From: Oncomelania hupensis
Taxonomy: Eukaryota; Mollusca; Gastropoda; Littorinimorpha; Pomatiopsidae
Assembly: GCA_036898135.1 (NCBI GenBank)
Contig: CM072523.1
Coordinates: 32,995,811 to 33,059,810, forward strand
DNA length: 64,000 nt
Direction: 5' to 3'
Under the pieces are notes generated by a model. That model did not search any database, was not told the origin of the DNA, and saw only the letters and a list, made by a program, of their open reading frames with translations. Made by a program: the position numbers and the translations under genes. Shown here one piece after another: positions 12,439-42,904 of the stretch (its first letter is position 1; each line of letters begins with the position of its first letter).

Positions 12439-13171
12439 TGTTACGTTGAAACGCGCACGATAGTTCGTGTGTGACGCGCGCGATAGATCTGACCGTTTTA
12501 TTTTGCAAAGCATGCAATAATAGAATGTATTTACCTCTGATTTGATTTTGCGTTGTTGTTAGAAGAAGCTTTGTATAACGTTAATAATTTTAGTTGGTCG
12601 ATATTATTTGAGAATTTTCTAGAGTTGGTTGTTTACTATCGATCGAAGCTTCTAGTGGTAACTAGAGACGCTTCCATTCTAAATATGGTTGCATGACGTG
12701 AGACAGTGATGACGAAATTTGTTCTGATTGGTTATAATTGTGTCTTGCCCGAATGTTCTTTCTTTCTCTGGAGTAGAGAGAGACTATATATCTATATATG
12801 TACCGCACTGTTTGAGTTGAAAGTGGATTGGCCAATGTGTGACCATATTATTTTCCCCTTACCATCAACTGGTTCGCTGGTGTCAGAATAATGTGACCAG
12901 TAGTCGCCTATACGCTTCGGTGTCGTGTGACTATAATCTACAGTTACGCATTTTTTAGCTGAAAGTGAAAAGTTGTAGAGTTGAAAATGCGATTGTTTGC
13001 AGTTGTTGATGTTCGCTGAATAAAGTTGGAAAACTTCATACGACGACTCCTGACTTGTTGCTGAGTGAACAGGTTGTGTGGATAAACGAATCTGAGTTAA
13101 ACCCACCAGGATTCAAGCATTGGGGCTGAATCAACTACTGATAAAAAACAACAACAACAACGAGTGTAACA
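12439..13171 (+). mobile_element. Solo LTR of an LTR retrotransposon
   Basis: A 733-bp insertion bounded by TGTTAC and GTAACA, the TG...CA ends expected of an LTR. It is flanked by the 5-bp direct repeat CAGAT (12434-12438 and 13172-13176). Removing the insertion and one CAGAT restores the RTE sequence seen intact in copy B near 15100. A TATA-like stretch lies at about 12783-12800 and an AATAAA at 13019-13024, both on the plus strand. There is no internal domain or second LTR, consistent with LTR-LTR recombination. The superfamily is unknown; 5-bp duplications fit Ty3/gypsy or BEL types. Confidence 0.85.
12827..12944 (+). repeat. SINE-body segment inside the solo LTR
   Basis: Closely matches the body of the SINE at 7945-8062: the same ATTATTTTCCCC..., CTGGTGTCAG... 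and GTGTCGTGTGACTATAATCTAC blocks in the same order. It lacks the tRNA head and the CAA tail. Either a truncated SINE landed in the LTR ancestor, or the SINE body was originally taken from this LTR. Confidence 0.8.
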
Positions 13172-14811
13172 CAGATAATGGTGAGGGCGTCAATCATCGC
13201 CTCTCCTCCTGCTTGAAACAGCTCCGCGGGCATGTTGTCAACTCCCGCTGACTTCCCCTTCTTCAGTGATTGCACTGCTGCTTCAACTTCTTCTCGGAGG
13301 ATTGGGAGGATTTCTTCCTCTTCTCTGTTCTGGGGACATGCTAGAACTGATGGGTCTCCGTTTGGTTTGTGGTTATAAAGGTCAGAGCAGTACTCTGTCC
13401 ATCTATCCAAGACTTCTTGTTCTTCTGTAAGGCATGTGCCAGACTTGCTTTGGATCGTGAAGACATTGTGCTGTTTAACACGTGTCAGCTGCTTCACAGT
13501 CTGGTAGGCCATCTTGCTGTTGTTCTTGTTCGAACTGTTATCTATTTCCTGGCACTGCTCTTCTATTTAGTTATCCTTTGCAGTGAGCATGCCTTTTTGG
13601 ATATCAATGTTGATTTTTCGATAGGCATCAGCTCCCTGTGAGGTGTTCTTTTTCTTTTTAATTTCTCTTCGTTTGTCACACAGATCAAAATGTTCAAATG
13701 TGATTCACGGTTTCTTCTTTGGGCCGTGCTTGCCCAGGATCTCATTGGCGGCATCTGTCACAGCTGAGTTGAAGGTGGTGGTCATAGTGTTAACATCTAC
13801 TTTATCAGCTCCCAAAATGAGCAGTGGTGGAAATTTTCCTCCAGTTGTGGCTTGGAATATTTCTGCCACCTCCGGGTTTTGCAGTTTGCTAGGTCGAACT
13901 TCAGTCTGGTGCACTTTGCTGTGCTTACTCTCTTCAATTGGAGCCGGAAGGACATCATCACGAGATCGTGGTCACTTCCGATGTCTGCTCCTGGAAACGT
14001 GCGTGTCCTGCCAATGTTGATGCTTGATCTGAAGCGTTTCTTGACCATGATGCTGTCAATCTGGCTGTGATACTCCCCACTAGGAATGTGCCATGTCCAT
14101 CGTCTGGATTTTTTGTGGAGACCAAGCGTGTTTGCCAGTATCAGATTGTTGTATCTGGCAAACTTCAAGAGTCTCAGATCCCTGTCATTTGAAACCCTGT
14201 TGCAGTGTGGTCCACATGTGTCTCCCCAGTTGTGGTGCGCATATTGGCCAACTTTGACATTCCAGTCGCCTTGCACTATGACTATCTCTTTCTTCGGCAC
14301 TTGGTCCACGGCATAATGTAGATGTTAATAGAATTCCTCGACTTCGCTGTCGCCATATAGTCTGATGTTCTGGATGATCGTGATATTGAAAAGGATGCTC
14401 TCAGACGGATGGTAATGAGTCTACTGGAGACTGGGCGGCAACCTATGACGGGAACCAAGAATCCAACGCCGTGTTCGTGCCGGTCATCTCTCCCGCTGAA
14501 AAAATGCTTGTGACCTTTGTCGGTCGTTGTTTCACCTAGTGGTCCAGCTCGTGGGCCAGTTCTTCTCATTTTCCCTCCTCAGTTATGGTCCTGACATTCC
14601 AGGTTCCTATGACGATGTTGCGGATCCTGCTAAGTTGTCCATCAGAAGCACACTTATCACCTCCGTCCTGGTGGCCAACGGAAGGCGCGGTCCTTGCTGA
14701 CCCGGGCGACGACCGATCCGTTATGGAGTGAATGGTTCTTTTCATTATATGGTGTGCCTTAGGCAAGAAAGACCTGGTAGGGCCCAATCCTCTCCAAGTT
14801 GTTGGCCACAT

Positions 14812-16190
14812 CTACATCTGTAGGTATTTCTCGCAGATTATTCTGAGGTTGAAAATGTGTTCAGTGGTACTTCGCCCTGCAATGAACACTGCTTGTTGTT
14901 CAGCTATGATTTGTTCAGCTTGGGGTTTGAACCTGTTGAGTATTATTTTCAGGAGCACCTTGCTGGGATGGCTGATGAGGCTGATGAGGCTGATGGTGCG
15001 GTAATTTTCACACTCCTGAAGGTTACCTTTTTTGGGAAGAGTGATGACAAGCGACTGGATCCATGGTGTAGGCCACTCCTCACTCTGCCAGATCTTGTTA
15101 CTGATAATGGTGAGGGCGGCAATCATCGCTTCTCCTCCTGCTAGAAGCAGTTCCGCTGGTATGTTGTTCGCTCCCGCTGACTTCCCTTTTTTCAGCGAAT
15201 GCACTGCTGCCTCAATTTCTCGGAGAATTGGGAGGATTTCTTTTTTTTCTCTGTTCTCTGGACATGCTAGAACTGATGGTTTTCCGTTTGGTTTGTAAAG
15301 GTCAGAGCAGTATACTCTGTCCATCTATCCAAGACTTCTGTAAGGCATATGGCAGACTTGCTTTGGATCGTGGAGACCTTGGGCTGTTTAACACTTGTGA
15401 GCCGCTTCACAGTCTGTTAGGCCTTCTTTCTGTTGATCTTGTTCAGACTGTTCTCTATTTCCTGGCATTGATCTTCTAGCCAGTTCTCCTTTGCTGTGCG
15501 CATGCCTTTTCGGATGCCACTGTTGATTTTTTGGTAGGCATCAGCTCCCTGTGAGGTGTTCTTTTTTTTCATCTCTCTTCGTTTATCACACAGGTCCAAA
15601 AGTTCAGGTGTGATCCACGGCTTCTTCTTTGGCCGGTGCTTGCCGAGGATCTCAGTGGCGGCATCTGTCTCAGCTGAGTTGAAGGTGGTGGTCATGGTGT
15701 TGACATCTACTTCACCAGCTCCCAAAATGAGCAGTGGTGCAAATTTTCCTCCAATTTGTAATTTGAAATATTTGCCACCCCCGGGTCTTGCAGTTTGGCC
15801 AGGTCGAACTTCAGTCTAGTGCACTTTGCTGTGTTTACTCTCTTCAAGTGGACGGCTCCACTTGAAGAGACATCATCACGAGATCGTGGTCACTTCCGAT
15901 GTCTGCTCCTGGAAAAGTGCGTGTCTTGACCATGATGTAATCCATCTGGTTGTGATGCTCCCCGCCGGGTCTGTGCCATGTCCATCGTCTGGATTTTTTT
16001 GTGGAGACCAAGCGTGTTTGCCAGTAACAGATTGTTGCATCTGGCAAACTCCAAGAGTCCTAGACCTCTGTCATTTGTCTCGTTGTTGCAGTGTGGTCCA
16101 CATGTGTCTCCTCAGCTGTGATGCGCATCTTGGCCAACAATGGCATTTAGGTCGCCTTGCACTATGATTATGGCCTTCTTCGGCACTTAA
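14812..16190 (-). mobile_element. RTE-like retrotransposon, copy B (partial)
   Basis: Same family as copy A. On the minus strand it runs from the endonuclease (VQGDLNAIVGQ near 16160, GSDHDLV near 15880) through the linker into the first half of the RT (KKGKSAGANNIPAEL, LKPQAEQ-type and AGRSTTEHIFNLR blocks). It stops at EKYLQM, where the 5' end of copy A begins. The endonuclease 5' part is missing where the L2-like 3' tail begins at about 16192. The RT half has a long uninterrupted frame (14812-15324), while the endonuclease is frameshifted. The head-to-tail join at 14811/14812 suggests copy A inserted into copy B or that a tandem arrangement was later deleted. Confidence 0.85.
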
Positions 16191-16191
16191 T

Positions 16192-18100
16192 AATATAATA
16201 ATGGACATTTATATAGCGCTATTACTTGTCTTTTTATAGACAAGCGCATAGCGCTTTACATGAAAGGAAAGAAACAAACATGAAACAACTTACAATATTG
16301 CATTAGAAATTATACAATGAGAAAAAATAAAATAAAATAAAACCAAACACACAAAATCAAACAAAATACATAAAGTTAACTTTCTGCAAACAAGTCATCA
16401 CAATCACAGCAAATCCACAAGCATAGCCAAAAGCAGAACAAATATGAGCTGCGGCTAGGGTCTATTAGGATAGTAGAGTTTGAAGAGGTGAGATTTTAGA
16501 GCTTTCTTGAATGAGGGAGTGGTCTGCTTGTGTCTGATGTTGGCTGGAAGAGTGTTCCATTGTCTGGGTGCACAATAGGTGAATGCCCGTTCTCCGTACA
16601 TTTTGGTGTTGGTTTTTTGAATGCAGAGTGTGCGAGAGTCAGAAGAAGAGCGAAGAGTGCGAGAAGGGACATAGACTGACAGCAGATCTGACAGATATGA
16701 AGGGCAGGTTCCAGAGAAGAAATTGTGGCACAGTACGGACAGTTTGTATTTAATGCGGGCCTCTATGGGTAGCCAATGAAGCTTACGGAGTAGTGGAGTG
16801 ATGTGATCGCGCTTTTTTGCTCTAAAGACTAGCCTAGCAGCACAATTCTGGACTTTTTGAAGTTTGTCTATGAGATGACTCGGGCAGGAAGCCAGTAGGG
16901 CATTACAATAGTCTAGCCTAGACAAGACTAAAGCACAGACTAAGGTGATGGTTGCTTGAAGGGTTAAGTAGCAGCGAATGGAGCTGATCTGACGCAAGGC
17001 AGCATATGCTGATTTACAAACTTGTGCAATATGGAAATCAAGCGTCATGTCACTCGACATAAAAAAGCCTAGATTTCTAGCCGACTGAGAGAAAGAGATT
17101 TCATGCTCTCCTACACTTACAGAGGTAGGCAAGGTGCAAGCTAAGGCAGTTCTGGTCTTTTTGAACAGGAGAACCTCTGTTTTATCATCATTGAGCTTTA
17201 ACTTGTTTTGTTTCATCCAGGATCGGACATTAGAAATGCAATTCTGTACAGTCTGGACATTGGTATCGATTTGTACCGGAAGACTTGATTTTAAAAGCTG
17301 AGTATTGTCAGCAAAAGCTTCAACAGTTACATCGTGTTTTTGAATCAGTTCGAGCAAAGGCTTTGTGTACAACACGAAGAGAATCGGTCCAAGAACTGAC
17401 CCCTGCGGCACACCATAAGTCAAATTTTCCTTCTTTGAGAGCACCTCAGCAATGCTGACAGTTTGCGTACGACCTTGGAGGTATGACTTGAACCAGGCCA
17501 AGGCATTCCCTGAAACTCCAAACTGCGACTCGAGAGTTTCGAACAGAATATTGTGGTCTACAGTGTCAAAGGCAGCCGATAGATCAAGAAGTGTTAGAAG
17601 AGATAAGTTGCCTTTGTCCAGAGCAAGCAGAATGTCACCTGTGATTTTGAGTAATGCTGTCTCGGTGCTATGAGAGGTGCGATAGGCTGACTGATGGGGA
17701 CTGAGAAGAGAGTTGCTTTGCAAGTATGAGAGTAACTGCTTCAGTACCAACTTTTCTGTAACCTTGGACAAAAATGATAGATTAGATACTGGTCTGTAGT
17801 TTTTTAGTTCATTCTGATTTAGGCTGGGCTTTTTGAGCAGTAGCTTGACAACTGCCGTCTTGAAAGGTGCAGGAACAGTAGCGGTGGACAGAGACTCATT
17901 GACAATGTGTGTTATTGTTGGGAGAAGAGGGTCAAGGCAGTCAAGGAGGAGAGAAGTGGGAATGGGATCAAGAGAACAAGTGGTTGGTTTAGATTTTTTT
18001 ATGACCTCCCTGACTTCATTAACAGAAACTGGTTCAAAATGGTCAAACCCTACATAATTCAAAACAGTTGGCAATGCATCTACATTTGTCTGCACACCAG
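16192..18100 (-). mobile_element. L2-like (CR1 superfamily) LINE, 5'-truncated
   Basis: Contains the reverse transcriptase frame at 16455-18095 followed by a 3' UTR. The 3' end forms a stem-loop (arms around 16213-16255) carrying AGCGCTATATAAATG and an ATT-like tail at 16192-16205. No endonuclease is present upstream, so the element is 5'-truncated near 18.1 kb or diverges there. The 3' AAAGCGCTATATAA motif resembles the tail of the SINEs at 23412 and 56513, a relationship expected if those SINEs borrow this LINE's machinery. Confidence 0.85.
16455..18095 (-). pseudogene. Reverse transcriptase of L2-like LINE, active-site mutant
   Basis: A 546-codon uninterrupted frame covering the RT fingers, palm and thumb, plus the conserved C-terminal region. 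Recognisable blocks are ELKNYRPVSNLSFLSK, LLDLSAAFDTVDH, YGVPQGSVLGP, a KLNDDKTE block and the C-terminal WNTLPANIR. The catalytic box normally (F/Y)ADD reads AFADNTQ. The second metal-binding aspartate is therefore asparagine and the enzyme should be inactive. The first codon shown is simply the first Met; the preceding frame appears to continue as an ordinary LINE ORF2 and the endonuclease half is missing. Confidence 0.85.
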
Positions 18101-18176
18101 CATCGTGATCAAGTTCATAGCTATACGTCAGCAGGATGAGGTCACTGCCTACCCTAGCGACGAGTTAGCTTACACT

Positions 18177-18209
18177 ACGGACCTTTATTTATATGTAATA
18201 AAGGTCCGT
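18177..18209. repeat. Perfect 13-bp inverted repeat (hairpin)
   Basis: Arms 18177-18189 and 18197-18209 (ACGGACCTTTATT and its complement) flank a 7-base loop. Flanking bases extend the pairing with one mismatch. It sits at the junction between the L2-like element and the RTE fragment. Confidence 0.85.
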
Positions 18210-18344
18210 GGCTTACACATGCTTAGCACAGTCCTGATTTGTGTCGTCTGCTAGGCAGCGACTTTAATTTACAAAGGATACAGCAGGCTGAACTATTGAA
18301 GGCGTGAAGCCGTAGTGTAGGGTCTAAATAGCCTATTGTGACAG

Positions 18345-18545
18345 TCCTCAGCAGTCCTCTTGCATGGCTTCACTCAGTGTCAAGCCAGTACAATTCTTGA
18401 ATGTTGTCATTCCAGCTCTTTTTCTGCCTCCCTCTTCTGCCTCCTTGCACCGTGCCTTGCAGGATAGTCTCTGCAAGGCCTGATGCTTTGGTGATGTGGC
18501 CATACCGTCAGTTTCCGTTTCTTCACCACTGTGAGCAAGTCATTC
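18345..18545 (-). mobile_element. RTE-like C-terminal fragment
   Basis: The minus strand encodes LLTVVKKRKL followed, after a frameshift, by the GLA(K/E)T.LQGTVQGGRR-type C-terminus seen in the copy at 37141-37527. The match stops near 18345, before the 3' tail. Confidence 0.75.
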
Positions 18546-19461
18546 TTGAGGAAAAACTGACACTTCTTGCATGTTTATTGTATTTTATTTATTTGTTAAG
18601 TTTATATAAAATGTAGATATGTAGGGTATATATAAGGCTAATTCACGTAAGGGATTTTATTTAGACAACGGAATTTGGCTTAGTAGTGTGAGAGTGAGGA
18701 AGATACATTTGGTGGGGAGAGGAGAAAACAGACACGTACATTTTAACCAAGTAATTCTTGTTTATTGCTTTGTTGTTGTTTTTTAAAGGATAGGAACTCG
18801 CACCAACTGTTACAAGAAAACTAAAGTATGGTCATCATGCCTGAACGGTGATGAGAACATAAAGAGTTAAATGTGTAAGGTTAATTAAATTCCCACCCTT
18901 TATATTTGGAATGCATCAATGCTAAAGATAGATCTTATTTCTGTTTTAAAATACGTCATCGGCATCGTCTGCTAACTTATTTATTTTTAGCTCCTCCTTT
19001 CAGAAATACATCCCATAATAGTTCTTGACCTTACCCGGACATAACCTTTAAAAAAATATTCATCCGCTGGTCTCATTTCATTTAACGTTTTAACATTTTA
19101 TTTATTGCAATTACTCCTTTCTATGCCTTCAGTGTAAAACAATTTAATTAATAGTTTCCATTGAAAAATATAATAATTTCTAGTGTTCTTTTAGTAAACT
19201 ATATTTCATTGCGGAGAAAAATAGGTCAGTTGTGAGATGTCCCATGAAAACGACTGAAGAAATGAATACGATTCCTTTTGTGCTTTTCCAAATTAGTCAA
19301 TATTGAAACACAATGGAAGAGACTGCTCAACCGTAATCATCATATAGTGTTTCTTGTTCATTTTGAGATCACAAAAATAATTTCCGTGGGACACAATTTT
19401 CGTTCTTGGCTAGGTTGTTAGACCTTGATTTTTTACATCGCTTTGGAAAGAAGAGACGGAA
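18546..19461. other. 5' flank / 5' UTR of cullin-3
   Basis: No coding frame or named repeat. It should contain the promoter and 5' untranslated sequence of the cullin-3 gene, but I see no defensible core promoter element or transcription start. Confidence 0.4.
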
Positions 19462-38404
<18,943 letters not shown>

Positions 38405-41400
38405 GACTTCCATCAATCTTCAGCATCCACTGTCAAGCCTGAGGGAAAGAATGGAAGAAGGAAAGGACTGATGCTTGGAGATGACAAACTGTTCTTATTA
38501 ATGTTTCAAAGCAACTGTTGATTTCCCAGAAAGGAGAACTGTAGTTGTTCTAGAATTGATAAAAGTCTTGGCATGTGTGAAAGTAAAAACTACACATCCG
38601 TGTAGCAAATGAGAAGATACAAACGATGGTGATTATTCCTTTTCTGGTGCAACATCCATCATCGTGGGCCATCCGCAGCTGGCTGGGAGCCGCCATTTCA
38701 ATGCGGCCAGCCTTTTTACTGTGTTTGTGCATCGAACACAAAACATTTCACAATGTTTTGTATGTACCTAGCAAATGTGCCAGGATTGTGTCGGTGTTCT
38801 CTTTGGATTTTGTGTGTGTTTGCAATGAGGACTTTCTTTTTGCAGAGTTGGAAAGCTGGAAGAGATGCGTTTTGTGTATTACAATACCCACTTGTGAGTG
38901 CTTGCAAGGAATTGTGTGCTGCGTTGTGTAACTGTGAAGTGTGTACAAGAACGGACAAATGGGGCGAGGTCAAAAGTTGTGAGATAGAATGCTAGTGAAC
39001 ATACAGGCTTGAATGTGTGCGTAGTAGACTGTTTCTAGACTGTTTCCTTGTCAACATTGTGCGAGCCAGATATTACTTTTATTTTAATGTCCTTAGTATT
39101 GATTTGTACACGACAGGCTAGGGTGCAAGTATGGAGCAAGAGGCACATTGTTTGCACACATATTTTCGTCCTTGGCATATCGTATCTTTTTATTTTTATT
39201 TTTTTCTCTCCGAAAAGTGTTTGCGCTAACTAATAAGAGTAATAAACTTCCCAATCCTTTATCCGTTTAGTCACAAACTTCTTTTTGTGTGGTATCTGCA
39301 ATTTGATTTTATTTCCCACATTTTCAATATTCAACTCAGGAAAACCATTTGGCTCACGCTTTTGATGTTTTTCTTTGTGACGTGCATACAACAGCTTTTC
39401 AAACTAGCAGCGTGATCATTATTTTGATGTCTGGCTGTTGTAATGCCCAATGTTTGGGTTCAAACTGTATGCCACTGAATGCGTGTGTGTCCACAATTTA
39501 CTAGAGTCACAGGAGAAAGTGGTTATTGTTTTCTTTCATCTCAAACCTAGTGTGTTTTAAATAATATGGCAGGTTCTTTCAGAATTTCAAAATGAAATGG
39601 CTCTAGTTTTCCTGTACAACAGATTATTAATATATTTCTATGGTGGACAGCTTGATGCTAGCTAATTGCTGGACTTCAGCTTCATATGATAACAGAAAAA
39701 TTGTAATATTAATAAAGCATAGATTAAAAAAAGGTAAAATTAGAAAACAGTCTTTCAACCATACATTATTACTATTTGGGATTGTGGGTTTGTGGAGGAC
39801 AACAATTGAACTAGATGAATTTTCTTTCAGTTGGTGTATTGCAGAATGTATTTAGCTACATTGATTTAGGTTTCAGTTTATGCAAAGCTTGTGTAGGTTA
39901 TTAATATCCAGTTTTTAAACTTTCCGCTTTTAGCTGATATAGTAGCACAAGCCTTTTTGTATTTCCAGACTTATCTGAAAATATTTTGAAACAGTATGGG
40001 GAATGATCAGAATGAGCCAAACGTCAGTCTGCCTGTCAGTCCATTGGACTCCATATTTCAAGAACCTCTGAACAGATTTTATCCAAATTTCATAGGAACA
40101 ATACCTAGGTTAGTGGCCTGCCTCCAGTGCCATCATATTTGCTCTGGCTGAAAAGCTCAAAGTCGCTGGAGTCACTTTGTTGCTAAACACGTTTTGCTTA
40201 ATATCTCAAAAATGGCGAAAAGGATTTTTTTTTTTTTGGTAGTTTGGTATACAGGTTATTTAAATTATGGGCCATCCTTCAGTAGCAGTCCAGTTGTTGG
40301 TCAGTCAGTTGGTCCGTCGCTCAGAATTTCTTTTTGTGCGTGTTAAAAACACTTTTTGTCTTGTCTCGACAATAACCGAAACGAAATTCATCTTTTTTAC
40401 TTTGTGGATTCTTTACTGCTAAACAAGCTACATCATTCGTATTGGTACTTTCTCAAAGGTCAGTCATTGAGCTTCACCATTTTCTAACCGCATTTTGCTC
40501 TGCATATAAACATTGGCTCAGCCCATTTTGATCTTCTACTTTTAAAATGTTTTTTATTTTGTTGGCTTGCAGATAGTGGCTTATTCCATTTTTTAAATTT
40601 TGCTCCATTAGGATATAAGTTGAGTCATGACACCTCCAAGAAAAGTACCGTTTTTAAAAGTTTTTTGGGCTATTGGTGCGAGTATTTGGAAATACATTTG
40701 AATGGCTTGCCATCTTGTTTTTTTTGTAACCCATATCAATCCTATGCTTTTGAAGTTAATTGAAAACACGACAGGGTTTTTTCTTTCCTACCAGTCCCCG
40801 CTTAGTATTTTCAGTAATTTTGTTTTAGTATACAGAATAATCTTTTTTATAATACTGGATAAAAACTGATTGCTTACTGCAGCATTCATTTTGGTTTTTC
40901 CTTTTTTTTCTGTGATTTTTGTTGGGATGTCTTGGGAATAGTGTCAAACAGCTGAAGGTGTTTTTTTTCCTATTGAAGACGTTACGATTGTTGTAATTAA
41001 TTCCGTTTAAGTGTTGAGAATTCCGTTTTGGAGAATGGAAAATGTAATTAGTTTGTAACAGCAATGAACACTTGTCATCAGCAGAGAACATGAAAGTTCA
41101 CGTATTTATATGTGAGGATTTTCATTTCTAATGGTTAAACACACCATTCTACCCTATAAAGCAAATCCTTATTTTGTGGATGATTATTTTAGGTTTTTTG
41201 TTCTGTGATTTTTGTTGATTTTATTTCCTTTGTTTTTTTGTGTAGTAATTCCCAGCTTTTGGTTTATAATGGAACTCAGTATTAAGAAGTACTGCAGTGT
41301 TGTTTCACAAAAATAAAGGGAATCATGTGTTTGAAAATGGATTACTTGTGTGAGAAAGTGCTTTCATGCTGATTCTTGTGAGTGGAGTATTTTATGTGCA

Positions 41401-42025
41401 AGATTTGGTACTGTGGTTTTGTTTTTTGACTGATTCAATTGCTTTGTATGTGTATGATTGAGCAAATGTGTTGGGTACATTAAACTAAGGAGAGAAAGAA
41501 TGCGCGATTGCAAAATAGTGAAACATAAAACAGTTCATGCATTGTATGTGAGTTTAGCCTTTTATAAAACAAAAACAAAACAAAAATTAAGTTGAAAAAG
41601 TATGCAATAAAGAATAACAAATATTGTGTTTTCCACATTGCTAAGCTAATGCATTCAGATTCAGAGAAGTCTTTGGGCTTCTCTTTTAAAAAAACTTACT
41701 AAAAACTATGAAATTTTGACATTTCTTTTCAAGCAAAATGCATTCTGTATGTAAATAAAAACATGCTGGTGGCAGAATAGAAGTATTGTTTGGAGCTTTT
41801 CACTTGTGGGTACATGAGCTACAGATCTAGAGTGCAAATTTGATTATTTTGTGATATTTAGTCCAAGATTAATGGTTTATTACCTAAATATTTTGATTTG
41901 TTTTATTTCTGTATTTTGTGGCAAGATGATTATTGAAGCATGTTAAGATATGTTTCACCAAACTACCAACTTATTTATTCAGTTGTTGAGTCTGACGCAT
42001 GTACAAGAACTGAACGTTGAATAAA
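38405..42025 (+). other. Probable long 3' UTR of CUL3
   Basis: Starts right after the CUL3 stop. It has no coding frames of interest. Candidate polyadenylation signals AATAAA lie at 39241-39246, 41312-41317 and 42020-42025; which one is used cannot be told from sequence. It contains a family E repeat at 40010-40230. Confidence 0.5.
40010..40230 (+). repeat. Interspersed repeat family E, copy 1
   Basis: Shares blocks with 49475-49690: TCTTAAGAACC/TTTCAAGAACC, CTGAACxxATTTT, CCAAA, ACCxxGGTTAGTG, CATCATATTTGCTCT, TTGCTAAA. The two copies are quite diverged. Confidence 0.7.
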
Positions 42026-42269
42026 ATGTTCAGCAACTGACGGACATGTCTTGTTTGACTTTGCGTTCACATAAACTGATGAATATGTTTTGTTTCGTCT
42101 ATCTTTTATTCTCTATGTCTCTGGCTTTGTCTCTCTTACTCTCTCTCTCACCTCTCACTCTGTCCCCTCCATCCCTATGTCTGTTTCCATTCCCTTCTCT
42201 TCATCTTTTATCTCTTAGATTGTTTCTAAAAAGTTTATTGTTAAAATGTTTATTTTTGCAGTTCAGTGT

Positions 42270-42470
42270 AGTTGGGGTAAAGCCTCAGCCATCCCCTGCG
42301 TGGGATGTCTTTATTGTAAAGTGACTGGCCGGTGGAGGGCATTCAATTTTCCCACTAGGGTTGTTTCAGCAGATCTTTTATGCGGATCGGGGGTTGGCCG
42401 GTCCTGATTTGGCTCGGAAGAGTCCGCTGGACCTAAAGCAACAATCAATCAATCAATTAAAAAAAAAAGT
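42270..42470 (+). repeat. 3' module of family F repeat
   Basis: Has CCCCTGCGTGGGATGTCTTT (also at 30152), TTCAGCAGATCTTTTATGCG (also at 60094), GGTCCTGATTTGGCTC and GCTGGACC blocks (also at 60145-60180). It ends in CAATCAATCAAT. Confidence 0.75.
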
Positions 42471-42904
42471 AAACAAAAAAATCAATACACAAATATTTCA
42501 AATTAGCAGATGATTTATTCTATTGTGATAAAATGGTGAAAAATGCAAGTGTTGATTAGGTTCAAATTTTTCCAACACTTCCACACCTTGGGTATGCTGT
42601 AACATAAGATTATTATGATGATGATTAGGAGGAGGAGGATATGATCCTAATCTAGACTTAGCTGTAGACGTTCACATGAATACAGGACAACTTCTTCACT
42701 ATAAAACAAAAAGAGGAAATCACAACACACACTCATTTTATTCGGTTGAAGGATTATTAGCAGGATAGTATTCAGTCACATTAGTCATTTTACTGAAGAA
42801 GGCTGTTTGGAAGAGCACTGAAAATTACAAGTACATAGCAATTTCTGAACTTAAGTGAACATATTTAGCCTTAGCTCTTTCATATTACTTTTATTAGTTG
42901 AATA
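42471..42904. other. Intergenic stretch, nothing recognised
   Basis: AT-rich, without supportable features. Confidence 0.4.

Larger units (their letters stand above)
11228..14811 (-). mobile_element. RTE-like non-LTR retrotransposon, copy A (broken)
   Basis: Read on the minus strand from 14811: a 5' region, then an APE-type endonuclease (start GTWNVRT near 14590; VQGDWNVKVGQ near 14265; catalytic GSDHDLV near 13965). A linker and reverse transcriptase follow (KSAGVDNMPAEL near 13220; FKKVFDRVWH near 12135; GVRQGC near 11965; FVDD near 11505). The frame is broken repeatedly. The core is interrupted by a solo LTR (12439-13171) and a SINE (11600-11918). After the FVDD region the sequence jumps near 11285 from FKYLRA directly to the element's last ~50 bases, so the C-terminal region is deleted. 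The 3' end is a run of GGATA units at 11228-11246. The endonuclease resembles the CFDP2-like proteins of animal databases, and RTE-type is my best clade guess. Confidence 0.85.
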
